A stretch of 7,514 bases of DNA from contig JABIBH010000022.1 in assembly GCA_018652925.1 (NCBI GenBank), positions 1-7,514 on the forward strand. The letters run 5' to 3'. Shown piece after piece: positions 1-6,199 of this stretch. Positions within the stretch are counted from its first letter, which is position 1; every line of letters begins with the position of its first letter. Origin of the DNA: a bacterium. GTDB lineage: Bacteria > Krumholzibacteriota > Krumholzibacteriia > LZORAL124-64-63. The translations under genes were made by a program, and so were the position numbers. Below the pieces are notes generated by a model. That model did no database searches and had not been told where the DNA came from. It saw nothing but the letters and a program-made list of their open reading frames with translations.

Positions 1-275
1 AGTTGCTGAATGTACTGAAAGGCGAAATGTCGATTGTTGGGCCGCGCCCGCAAATCCCGTCAGAGGTAAAAGAGTACACTCCTCGGCAGGGCAGAAGGTT
101 GCTTGTTACACCTGGGCTTACTTGCGTATGGCAGGTCTCTGGCCGGAGCCAACTTGATTTTGATGAGTGGATGGAGCTTGATATTGAATATGTCCAGAAG
201 AGGGGCTTTCAATTCGATCTGTGGATAATATCTCGCACAATTCCTGCAGTAATTGAACGAAAGGGTGCGTACTAA
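1..275 (+). CDS. Bacterial sugar transferase, C-terminal part (5' end outside window)
   Basis: This is the last 90 residues of a polyisoprenyl-phosphate hexose-1-phosphate transferase (bacterial sugar transferase family, WcaJ/WbaP/ExoY type). These inner-membrane enzymes move a sugar phosphate from a nucleotide sugar to undecaprenyl phosphate and so start exopolysaccharide or O-antigen repeat units. The visible part carries the family's C-terminal signatures: NVLKGEMSIVGPRP near its beginning, then TPGLTCVWQVSGRS, DEWMELDIEY, and the usual GAY end before the TAA stop. Bases 1-2 (AG) are probably the end of a CAG codon, giving the familiar Gln-Leu-x-Asn-Val-Leu. The start and the catalytic N-terminal part are outside the window, so sugar specificity cannot be read. 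The next gene starts 1 base after this stop, implying one transcript. The family call is very secure; the substrate is unknown. Confidence 0.95.
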   Translation, partial: LLNVLKGEMSIVGPRPQIPSEVKEYTPRQGRRLLVTPGLTCVWQVSGRSQLDFDEWMELDIEYVQKRGFQFDLWIISRTIPAVIERKGAY

Positions 276-276
276 A

Positions 277-1206
277 ATGGATTTTGTAAATGCTCTGAAA
301 TCAGATCCTTTCTCATTCATGCTGATTGATGTTTTTACTGACAAAGTATTTGGTGGTAGCAAGCTCACTTTTTTCCCTTTTGCAGGAAAAATGTCTCGCG
401 CATTAATGCAGTCTATTGCCAAGGAGATGGGCTCAGGTGAAACGGCTTTTGCCGATATATCAGATAACGGGACAGGTACTATCCATCTATTCACACCGTC
501 GGTAAGTATACTTGCTACCGACCTGGCTTTAATTGGTGCAACATGTGCTGTTGATGAGCTTGGTTTATTGGCTGATTCTACCGGCTTCAAATGGCTAAGT
601 GATGATGGTGAACATTCCGTACAAATTGAAGAAACTGAATCCGGCAAGAGATACAGCACATCCCACCTCAAGGCTGATTTTATAGGGCAGTATTACAAAC
701 GATCATCTGTGGCAAAAGCGCTTGGACTGGTGGAACAGGATATTTCCATCACCGGTTTGCCATGTGAGATAGTTTCAACTGGCCTGCCAATCCATATTGT
801 TCCTGTTGGCACTCTGGCTGCTGTTGAAAAAATCTCTATCAAACATAGTGCGTGTCATGATATTGTAGAAGACCTTGGATTTGGCGATATGTTTGTTTTT
901 GTCTGTGACAGTGAAAATCCGGGTGTCGATATACATTGTCGATTCTTTGCTCATGGCTTCGGAATTCCTGAGGACCCCGCCAGTGGGACTGCCTGTTCTG
1001 CGCTCATGGCGTATCTGGTAAAACACAGATTGGTGGCAACGACATCTGATGTACATATTACCTGCGAGCAGGGTATGGAAATTGGCCAACCCAGCAGATT
1101 GTATTTGTCTGCTAAAATTGTTGCGGGAGAGGCAAGCGAAATTAGTGTTGGTGGAGAATGTGTTGTTGTCGGTTTTGGCAAACTCACTTCAAGAATAAGT
1201 TCTTAA
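277..1206 (+). CDS. PhzF-like isomerase/epimerase-fold protein with altered active site
   Basis: The 309-residue protein has the length and two-lobed pattern of the PhzF/diaminopimelate-epimerase-like fold. Lobe 1 opens with IDVFTDKVFGG (about residues 17-27), typical of PhzF family members, and has GSGETAF with the expected catalytic Glu at about residue 55. Lobe 2 has GFGIPEDPASGTACSAL (about 228-244), matching the family's EDPATG-SA segment with its Asp. The usual FTP-x-x-E-x-P-F-A-G-H-P-T stretch is degenerate here: FTP is kept (about 72-74), but Gly-His is replaced by Asp-Leu (about 82-83), so a residue of the PhzF active site is missing. I chose ATG 277 because GAAAGGG lies 11 bases upstream and the gene then starts 1 base after the previous stop; GTG 265 and ATG 319 are in-frame alternatives. 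Substrate and reaction are unknown. The fold is secure, the activity is not. Confidence 0.85.
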   Translation: MDFVNALKSDPFSFMLIDVFTDKVFGGSKLTFFPFAGKMSRALMQSIAKEMGSGETAFADISDNGTGTIHLFTPSVSILATDLALIGATCAVDELGLLADSTGFKWLSDDGEHSVQIEETESGKRYSTSHLKADFIGQYYKRSSVAKALGLVEQDISITGLPCEIVSTGLPIHIVPVGTLAAVEKISIKHSACHDIVEDLGFGDMFVFVCDSENPGVDIHCRFFAHGFGIPEDPASGTACSALMAYLVKHRLVATTSDVHITCEQGMEIGQPSRLYLSAKIVAGEASEISVGGECVVVGFGKLTSRISS

Positions 1207-1231
1207 ATGTTTAATTCAACAGGAGTAATCG

Positions 1232-2863
1232 ATGGCTAACTCTGCAGGACTCGCGCCAGAAATGCGTGAGATGTTCATTCAAACAATGAAACAGGTTTTT
1301 GATAGAGATCTTCCCGAAAGCAAACTTCTTGAACTGGATGCTGCCGATGAATGTCCAGTAGACTTCATTAAGACACTTTTGTCTCCTGAAGTTGGTTTGC
1401 ATCTTGTTTTCTTGCCTGAGGAAGCTGGTGGACTTGGTGGCGGTGCAATGGACATTGCCAGAGTTTCTGAAGAGATGGCAAAAATCGATCTCGGCGTTGC
1501 AACTGCATTTTTAGCAATCAGTCTTGGCACAGATCCCATAATTGTTGGTGGAACTCCTGAGCAGAAAAAGTTCTGGCTCTCACGTATCGCTTCTGAAGGT
1601 TTGATTGTTGCATATGGTGTAACTGAACCTGCAGCAGGTAGCAACGTGGCAGCAATCGAAACCAGAGCCGATCGTATTCTGGATGACGATGGCAATATCA
1701 CTCATTACAAAATCAATGGTACAAAACAGTTCATTTCAAATGGAGCAATAGCTCAGCTTTATACCATTCTTGCGAAAACTCCTGAAGGCCCAAGTTTCTT
1801 TTGTGTTGAAACAGGTACTGAAGGATTACAGGCAGGCAAGCATGAAGACAAACATGGTATTCGTGCTTCAGACACAGCAGGAGTTGTTCTGGAAGATGTT
1901 GTAGTCCCTGTTGAAAATCTGATTGGTGGGATTGAGGGCGTCGGTCTGAAGCAAGCCAATGCTGTCTTTGGTTACACCAGGTTAATGGTTGGTGCTTTCG
2001 GGCTTGGTGCTGGGCAAGCTGCAATTGATAAGGCTCTGGCTTATGCCAAGGAGCGAATTCAGTTTGGTTCTGCACTGGTGGAAAAAGAAGGGTACATGGC
2101 CAAGTTGATTACTCGCAACTGGCTCAAACTTGAAGCATGCAGAGCATACAGTGAAGAAGTTGCTGCACGTATCGACAACGGTGAAGATGGACTTCAGGTT
2201 GAAGGCGCGGTTGCTAAATACTGGAGCACTGAAATTGGAAATTCCACTGCTGATGATGCAATCCAGGCTCTTGGTGGTTACGGGTACACTCGTGAGTATA
2301 TGATTGAAAAGATTCGACGGGACGTACGGATTACAACCATCTATGAAGGAACCAGCGAGATCCTACAAAGTGTAATCGGGATGAATCGTTGGAAAGAGAC
2401 TGTTCGCTCTAAAGGGGAATTTTATTCCTCTATGGCTGACGATATGGTTGAGCTTGAATCAGGCTGTGATTCAGTTGGTGCTGGTATTGCAGCAGCAGCA
2501 TTACGTGATTTAAATAGTATAATTCAGTTTTGCCATGCGAATAAATCTATTCGCAGGCAGCCAATTATGTTCCGATTGGCTGATATGATGACCCAGTGCG
2601 AATTGGCTTCTGCATTTTGTAAGAAAGCTGTCGCGAAAATAGAGTCTGATACTCATTATGCTCCGATGTCTCGTTGCTTTGCCCGCAATACTCTAGCCGA
2701 TGTATATGCTGGTGCGGCTGAATGTTGTGCTGGTTATATTGCTGAAGATGATTCGGTCAAGAAATTCCTGATTGGTCTCGAGTCAGCTGATCCAATGCTG
2801 GCCAACACAGATCAGTTGAATGATATACAACTGGTTTCAACCTGGTTGCGCGAAAAGGACTGA
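1232..2863 (+). CDS. Acyl-CoA dehydrogenase family protein with C-terminal extension
   Basis: FAD-dependent flavoprotein that would introduce an alpha,beta double bond into an acyl-CoA and pass electrons to electron-transfer flavoprotein. The 543-residue product starts at ATG 1232 with AGGAG at 1221-1225. The ACAD signature YGVTEPAAGSN is at about residues 128-138, followed by INGTKQFISNG (161-171). The helical domain has RLMVGAFGLGAGQAA (250-264) and ERIQFG (274-279). The second signature, QALGGYGYTREYMIEKIRRD, is at about 345-364. The catalytic Glu is in IYEGTSEI (Glu372), the position used by short- and medium-chain enzymes. The canonical core ends near 385; the remaining roughly 160 residues are an alpha-helical extension as in the longer VLCAD/ACAD9-like members. 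Chain length cannot be told. It lies 25 bases after the PhzF-like gene, so it is probably co-transcribed with it. It may serve fatty-acid beta-oxidation or a lipid-tailoring step. Confidence 0.93.
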   Translation: MANSAGLAPEMREMFIQTMKQVFDRDLPESKLLELDAADECPVDFIKTLLSPEVGLHLVFLPEEAGGLGGGAMDIARVSEEMAKIDLGVATAFLAISLGTDPIIVGGTPEQKKFWLSRIASEGLIVAYGVTEPAAGSNVAAIETRADRILDDDGNITHYKINGTKQFISNGAIAQLYTILAKTPEGPSFFCVETGTEGLQAGKHEDKHGIRASDTAGVVLEDVVVPVENLIGGIEGVGLKQANAVFGYTRLMVGAFGLGAGQAAIDKALAYAKERIQFGSALVEKEGYMAKLITRNWLKLEACRAYSEEVAARIDNGEDGLQVEGAVAKYWSTEIGNSTADDAIQALGGYGYTREYMIEKIRRDVRITTIYEGTSEILQSVIGMNRWKETVRSKGEFYSSMADDMVELESGCDSVGAGIAAAALRDLNSIIQFCHANKSIRRQPIMFRLADMMTQCELASAFCKKAVAKIESDTHYAPMSRCFARNTLADVYAGAAECCAGYIAEDDSVKKFLIGLESADPMLANTDQLNDIQLVSTWLREKD

Positions 2864-2870
2864 TTTAATA

Positions 2871-3170
2871 GTGGATCAGAAGCAATGTGCACTGAACATG
2901 GATGCCAACTGCAACACAGTTGATAATCAACAGTTCATAAAGTCCATTGCCGATAAAATTGTCGGGTCCTCATTTGAGGGCCCGGCTATTTTTATGCTAT
3001 CAATAATTTCTCCATTTTCGTTTGTAATCGGTCAGGCAGTGATATTTACAACTCCACTTTTGAACTTTATGATTCCTGAAAATATTCTAAGGGAGAGTCG
3101 CAACCTGTTTAATGACCGTGATGGAGTTGAAAAACTTATTGCTCAAATCGAACTGCAGGAACAGCGATGA
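2871..3170 (+). CDS. Small hydrophobic protein, first gene of uncharacterised membrane module
   Basis: A 99-residue protein of unknown function. After a polar N-terminus (1-20) it has FIKSIADKIV (22-31), then a long hydrophobic stretch from about 38 to 68 with GPAIFML, SPFSFVIGQA and TPLLNF, then a charged helical tail ending NDRDGVEKLIAQIE (81-94). From memory this pattern (GPAIF, SFxxGQ, P-L-L, DRxxVExLIxxIE) recurs in small proteins beside DUF6754-type genes, but I cannot verify that here. I chose GTG 2871 because AAAGGA lies at 2854-2859, 11 bases away. ATG 2898 (90 residues) is possible; the in-frame ATG 2820 would overlap the dehydrogenase by 44 bases and is less likely. ATG 2994 has no Shine-Dalgarno and would cut the conserved-looking core. 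The stop overlaps the next start as ATGA (3167-3170). A terminator-like hairpin lies inside the reading frame (2961-2995). Likely membrane-bound or membrane-embedded. Confidence 0.75.
   Translation: MDQKQCALNMDANCNTVDNQQFIKSIADKIVGSSFEGPAIFMLSIISPFSFVIGQAVIFTTPLLNFMIPENILRESRNLFNDRDGVEKLIAQIELQEQR
2919..2931. repeat. Short perfect palindrome within the small membrane gene
   Basis: GTTGATAATCAAC is a perfect inverted repeat with 6-base arms and a single central A. It lies about 50 bases into the first gene of the membrane module and 31 bases before the terminator-like hairpin. It could be a protein-binding site for local control of the module, or chance; nothing else supports function. Confidence 0.3.
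2961..2995 (+). terminator. Intragenic terminator-like hairpin with U-tract
   Basis: GTCGGGTCCTC (2961-2971) pairs with GAGGGCCCGGC (2976-2986) across an ATTT loop. The 11-pair stem has two G-T wobbles and is followed immediately by TATTTTTAT (2987-2995). This is the form of a rho-independent terminator, and its GC-rich stem stands out from AT-richer surroundings. It lies about 100 bases after the acyl-CoA dehydrogenase stop, so it could end the upstream transcript. It is also inside the reading frame of the small membrane gene, where it encodes VGSSFEGPAIF. A translating ribosome would melt the stem, so it could act as an attenuator. On the - strand the same stem is followed by only four T. 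Structure is seen; termination activity is inferred. Confidence 0.55.
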
Positions 3171-3949
3171 GCAGCGATTCATTATTACTTTTAATAACTC
3201 TTGTTGTGATAGCTGCTGCAATGCTCAGGCATCGAGACAGGAAATCTGAAGTTGATTGTATTCCTGAAATTGAAGTGGCAGTAAGAAAAGCCGCAGAATT
3301 AAATCGACCTGCATATTTTATTCCTGGGAGCAGGGACATTGACAACATCCAGACAATATCTGCATTATCCATGTTGAAAGTTGTTGCCAGGTATTGCGCT
3401 GAATATGATGTAGAGCTGATCATACCTGTCAGTAAAAGCATGGTTATGGAAAGGGCTCGGGAAGTATGCAACGCGGCATACGAAGAAGCAGGTTTTTCAG
3501 ACCGATGGTCTTCAAGTCAGGTCAGTTATACAACAGATGACCCGCTGGGATTTGTAGCTCACGTGGATGGCATGATCGCACGCGCGAAGCCTGCGGTTTG
3601 CTTTATGTTCGGATTCTTTGCCGGGGAATCATTACTGCTTGCCGAAAGTTCCTACAATGTTGCGGAAGTAACAATTGCCGGTACTGCAGTACCTTCACAG
3701 ATACCATTTTTTGTTGCGTCGTGTGATACGACCTTAATAGGTGAAGAGTTTTTTGCTGCGAGCGCAATGCTGTCCGGCAACCAGGAAGATATTGCAATGT
3801 TGCAGGGACTTGATGCTGGCAAACAGCTGGCAATCGGAATTATTTTAGCTGTAGTAGTATTGTCATATCTAACACTGATATTCAAACCGGAAATGTATGA
3901 ATCATTTCTCACCATTGTTGATAATTTATTGCATGGGGGGGGGCGATGA
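3167..3949 (+). CDS. DUF6754-like membrane-anchored protein
   Basis: A 260-residue protein of unknown function. It has an N-terminal hydrophobic segment (about 4-20) followed by RHRDRK, a soluble domain (about 25-218), and a C-terminal hydrophobic segment (about 221-239). The positive-inside rule places the domain in the cytoplasm. Recognisable stretches are AYFIPGSRDID (49-59), ARYCAEYDVELIIPV (74-88), TTDDPLGFVAHVDGMIAR (122-139), FFAGESLLLAE (150-160), IAGTAVPSQIPFF (170-182) and CDTTLIGEEFFAASA (186-200). I associate these with the DUF6754 family from memory. No catalytic motif is evident; the conserved acidic residues (GES, IGEE) and Cys186 could form a site. Start ATG 3167 has AGGA at 3157-3160 and overlaps the previous stop as ATGA. 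The 3' end contains a G9 run and overlaps the next start as ATGA. The family name is moderately sure; the function is unknown. Confidence 0.8.
   Translation: MSSDSLLLLITLVVIAAAMLRHRDRKSEVDCIPEIEVAVRKAAELNRPAYFIPGSRDIDNIQTISALSMLKVVARYCAEYDVELIIPVSKSMVMERAREVCNAAYEEAGFSDRWSSSQVSYTTDDPLGFVAHVDGMIARAKPAVCFMFGFFAGESLLLAESSYNVAEVTIAGTAVPSQIPFFVASCDTTLIGEEFFAASAMLSGNQEDIAMLQGLDAGKQLAIGIILAVVVLSYLTLIFKPEMYESFLTIVDNLLHGGGR
3935..3943. repeat. G9 homopolymer tract at a gene junction
   Basis: Nine consecutive G, the longest G run in the window, lie at the end of the DUF6754-like gene. They encode the final Gly-Gly-Gly before Arg and stop, and occupy the Shine-Dalgarno position of the next gene (ATG 3946). 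With nine G the two genes overlap as ATGA. With ten G the upstream frame runs straight into ATG 3946, giving a 492-residue in-frame fusion. With eight G the upstream protein would gain about 24 codons and end at a TGA in the next gene. Runs of this type are prone to slipped-strand mispairing; sequencing error in length is also possible. Confidence 0.7.
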
Positions 3950-4644
3950 AACGCAACCTCGCACAAGTTGTTTTAAGTACCGTTGCTCTGTTGATTGTTC
4001 TTTCAGCATTTTTGCCTGACACAGATGGTGGGTTTAGCGGAATTGTTAAAAGTGCCGATTCTTATTTCCCAATCTGGTTCAGCATAATTGCAGTATTTGC
4101 TTTCGTTCTTGGAGCTTCAAGTTTAATCGGCTCACATGTTCGGAAAATCAAAGACCGGGAAACAGACTGGCAGTACTCTGTTGTAACTGTTTTATCTTTT
4201 GCAATCGTCTTGATTGTCGGTCTTGCAAAACTTGGTGGAGCTTCCGGGCTTGAAGGCGATGTTTCAGACCCTGCTTCAGTTCTTGGTAGAATATTCAGTT
4301 CAGTACTCAGCCCACTTCATGCAACACTGTTTTCACTACTTGCTTTTTATATGGCATCGGCCGCATTCAGGTCATTTAGAATCCGGTCTCTGGAAACAAC
4401 CGTGCTCCTGGTATCGGCATCAATTATAATCATCGGTAGACTGCCATTTGCTTCAAAGCTGTTTTCATTTTTACCTGATGCATTGCAGTGGCTGAGACCA
4501 GATAAACTTTCGCTCTGGATGTTGTTGGTCCCAAATACTGCGGGACAGCGAGCTGTGCTTATTACTGTTTCACTTGGTGTGATAGCAGTTGCGTTGAAGT
4601 ATATACTTGGTATGAGTAGAGATATGTTTGGTGGCCAAAAATGA
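3946..4644 (+). CDS. Uncharacterised six-TM membrane protein (module gene 3)
   Basis: A 232-residue integral membrane protein with no recognised enzymatic motif. Hydrophobic segments lie at about 7-23, 43-62, 78-95, 122-141, 149-165 and 203-221. The charged loops HVRKIKDRETD (64-74) and FRSFRIRSLE (141-150) indicate the cytoplasmic side, so both termini should be cytoplasmic. Notable stretches are SPLHATLFSLLAFYMASAAFRSF (about 122-144), GRLPF (164-168) and PNTAGQRAV (196-204), which have the look of conserved positions in a defined family rather than random hydrophobic sequence. Start ATG 3946 overlaps the DUF6754-like stop (ATGA); its ribosome-binding site is the G9 run. It overlaps the next gene in the same way at 4641-4644. 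It is probably a core membrane subunit of a complex made with its neighbours. It could be a transport or scaffold component; the sequence does not tell. Confidence 0.8.
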   Translation: MKRNLAQVVLSTVALLIVLSAFLPDTDGGFSGIVKSADSYFPIWFSIIAVFAFVLGASSLIGSHVRKIKDRETDWQYSVVTVLSFAIVLIVGLAKLGGASGLEGDVSDPASVLGRIFSSVLSPLHATLFSLLAFYMASAAFRSFRIRSLETTVLLVSASIIIIGRLPFASKLFSFLPDALQWLRPDKLSLWMLLVPNTAGQRAVLITVSLGVIAVALKYILGMSRDMFGGQK

Positions 4645-5510
4645 GAAATCGATTTATTTCCATTTTTACAACTATCGACAATATCGACAGGCGTCTTATT
4701 TATCTGATGTTGGCTATTACCATATCAATATCACTTTTTGCCGATGTAAGTTTCAGAGATGAACCATCTGAACTGGTAATCCCGATTTTTAATCACATAG
4801 AAAACCTTGAGCCTGGTATTCCTATTCTGATATCGATGGAGTATTCGCCAACGTCGGAACCTGAGTTGGCACCAATGGCCAAGGCTGTCACTCATCATGC
4901 GTTTCTTGCAGGACATCCCATTTGCTATATGTCGTTATGGCCAGAAGGTGGGATGATGATAAATCGGCTCACCGACCAGGTATTTGCAACTTACCCTGAT
5001 GCCAAGTACGGAAAACATTGGGCTAACCTTGGCTTCAAAGTCGGCGGCGAAATGGTAATCAATTCAATGCGGGATTCATTGCAGCATATATATGCAACCG
5101 ATGCTTTTGGCACTTCAATTGACCAAATTCCACTGTTCAATGACATAAATAATTTGTCTGATTTTGGTTTACTGCTCTCGTTCAGTGGCGGTTCTCCAGG
5201 ATTGAAGGAATGGATATTATACGCTGGTGATGAACTCGATATTCCTCTTGCTGGAGGATGCAAGGGAGTAGGTGCTCCCCAGTTTCTCCCGTACTTCCCA
5301 GGGCAAATTTTAGGACTATTTAACGGCTTGAAAGGTGCATCGGAGTATGAAGCTGCGTTAATTAACAGTAGATACAACATAGATGCCGATATGCTGGAGG
5401 CAACCACGCGTATGGGTCCTCAGACAATTGCTCATTTGGTTATAATGGTGTTTCTGGTTTTGGGTAATATCTCAACGCTGGCGCTGTTTATTCTCAGGAG
5501 GCTGAGATGA
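4641..5510 (+). CDS. Uncharacterised bitopic protein with extracytoplasmic soluble domain (module gene 4)
   Basis: A 289-residue protein. A basic N-terminus (R2, R4, R17, R18) precedes TM1 (about 18-34). A soluble domain follows (about 36-260), then TM2 (about 263-284) and the basic tail RRLR. The positive-inside rule puts both ends in the cytoplasm and the domain outside. The domain starts GIPILISMEYSPTSEPELAPMAKAV (59-83), like a beta-strand/loop/helix unit of an alpha/beta fold, then HAFLAGHPICYMSLWPEGG (86-104), ATDAFGTSIDQIPL (152-165), LLLSFSGGSPGLKEWILYAG (177-196), and AGGCKGVGAPQFLPYFPGQILGLFNGLKGASEYE (about 204-237). The paired Gly-rich loops suggest a binding site for a small ligand, but I see no named catalytic triad or nucleotide motif. 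Start ATG 4641 has GGTGG six bases upstream and overlaps the preceding stop; its own stop overlaps the next ATG (5507-5510). Function unknown. Confidence 0.8.
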   Translation: MRNRFISIFTTIDNIDRRLIYLMLAITISISLFADVSFRDEPSELVIPIFNHIENLEPGIPILISMEYSPTSEPELAPMAKAVTHHAFLAGHPICYMSLWPEGGMMINRLTDQVFATYPDAKYGKHWANLGFKVGGEMVINSMRDSLQHIYATDAFGTSIDQIPLFNDINNLSDFGLLLSFSGGSPGLKEWILYAGDELDIPLAGGCKGVGAPQFLPYFPGQILGLFNGLKGASEYEAALINSRYNIDADMLEATTRMGPQTIAHLVIMVFLVLGNISTLALFILRRLR

Positions 5511-6190
5511 TTTGTGTCATCACAAGTTCAAGCCATTTTGAGACCTGGTTGGCAGCATTTCTGACACTTGCTGTTTTCAGTTTTTTATATCGGGACAATC
5601 CTTTTTATAAATTTGCAGAGCATCTTTTTGTGGGAGTATCTGCAGCATACTGGATGGTTCTCGGTTTCTGGTCGACATTGTGGCCAAATGCAGTAGTACC
5701 ACTTTTCCCCGACGCAGCACTCGTTGTTGGAGCAACACCACCGGCGCAGCGTGATTTAATAATTCTGGTTCCGGTTATACTAGGATTGATGATGTTGTTA
5801 AAAATGGTTCCCCGATATGCTTCCTGGGGTAATTATACAACCGCATTTATTATCGGTACAACTGCAGGATACAGTCTTGTTCGCTACTTGAGATCTGATT
5901 TTATTTATCAACTTGGATCCATTATCAAATCAGTAATTCCGGAATCTGCCAACATTGGTTTGCCAGAAGTTTTCAATAGCATATTCATTCTTCTGGCAAC
6001 CATAAGCGCACTCTACTATTTTCTCCGTATCAGGACAAACAAGAGATCAGCCAATTTTATTTCGAGATGCGGTCTGCTTGTGTTGATGACAGCATTTGGT
6101 GTCTCGTTCGGTTCTGCAGTTATGGGAAGGGTTACACTTCTTGTGGACCGTCTCTATTTTCTGTTTTCCGACTGGATGGGGATATTATAG
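5507..6190 (+). CDS. Uncharacterised six-TM membrane protein (module gene 5)
   Basis: A 227-residue integral membrane protein, last of the five-gene module. Hydrophobic segments lie at about 12-28, 38-57, 83-100, 107-123, 155-172 and 187-205. Short loops YRDNPFYKFAEHL (28-40), VPRYASWGNY (101-110) and RIRTNKRSANFISR (174-187) have the charge of cytoplasmic loops, so both ends would be outside. Conserved-looking positions are DNPFYKFAEHLFVGVSAAYWM (about 30-50) and FGSAVMGRVTLLVDRLYFLF (about 201-220), the second resembling an amphipathic tail helix. It has the best ribosome-binding site of the module, AGGAGG at 5496-5501, five bases before ATG 5507, and overlaps the previous gene as ATGA. It ends with TAG, followed by the only sizeable gap (75 bases) after the module, so the transcription unit probably ends or is refreshed there. 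No homologue of known function is recognised. Confidence 0.8.
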   Translation: MICVITSSSHFETWLAAFLTLAVFSFLYRDNPFYKFAEHLFVGVSAAYWMVLGFWSTLWPNAVVPLFPDAALVVGATPPAQRDLIILVPVILGLMMLLKMVPRYASWGNYTTAFIIGTTAGYSLVRYLRSDFIYQLGSIIKSVIPESANIGLPEVFNSIFILLATISALYYFLRIRTNKRSANFISRCGLLVLMTAFGVSFGSAVMGRVTLLVDRLYFLFSDWMGIL

Positions 6191-6199
6191 CTATGGCAC

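Noticed and set aside
60..671. Long open frame on the - strand (about 203 codons)
   Set aside because: It is antisense to the sugar transferase and PhzF-like genes, which have clear family motifs. It shows no recognisable domain.
1279..1701. Open frame on the - strand of about 140 codons
   Set aside because: Lies wholly inside the acyl-CoA dehydrogenase gene, has a low-complexity Ser/Ala-rich product, and looks like a codon-usage shadow.
4214..4429. Second + strand frame inside module gene 3
   Set aside because: A 71-codon out-of-frame reading within a continuous six-TM gene, with Gln/His-rich composition typical of a shifted frame.
4669..4689. Short tandem-like repeat ATCGACA in module gene 4
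   Set aside because: Only two 7-base copies, encoding Ile-Asp within the N-terminal segment; too short to be a meaningful repeat.
4991..5407. Open frame on the - strand of about 138 codons
   Set aside because: Antisense to module gene 4, with no ribosome-binding site or domain pattern; the + strand frame is linked to both neighbours by ATGA overlaps.
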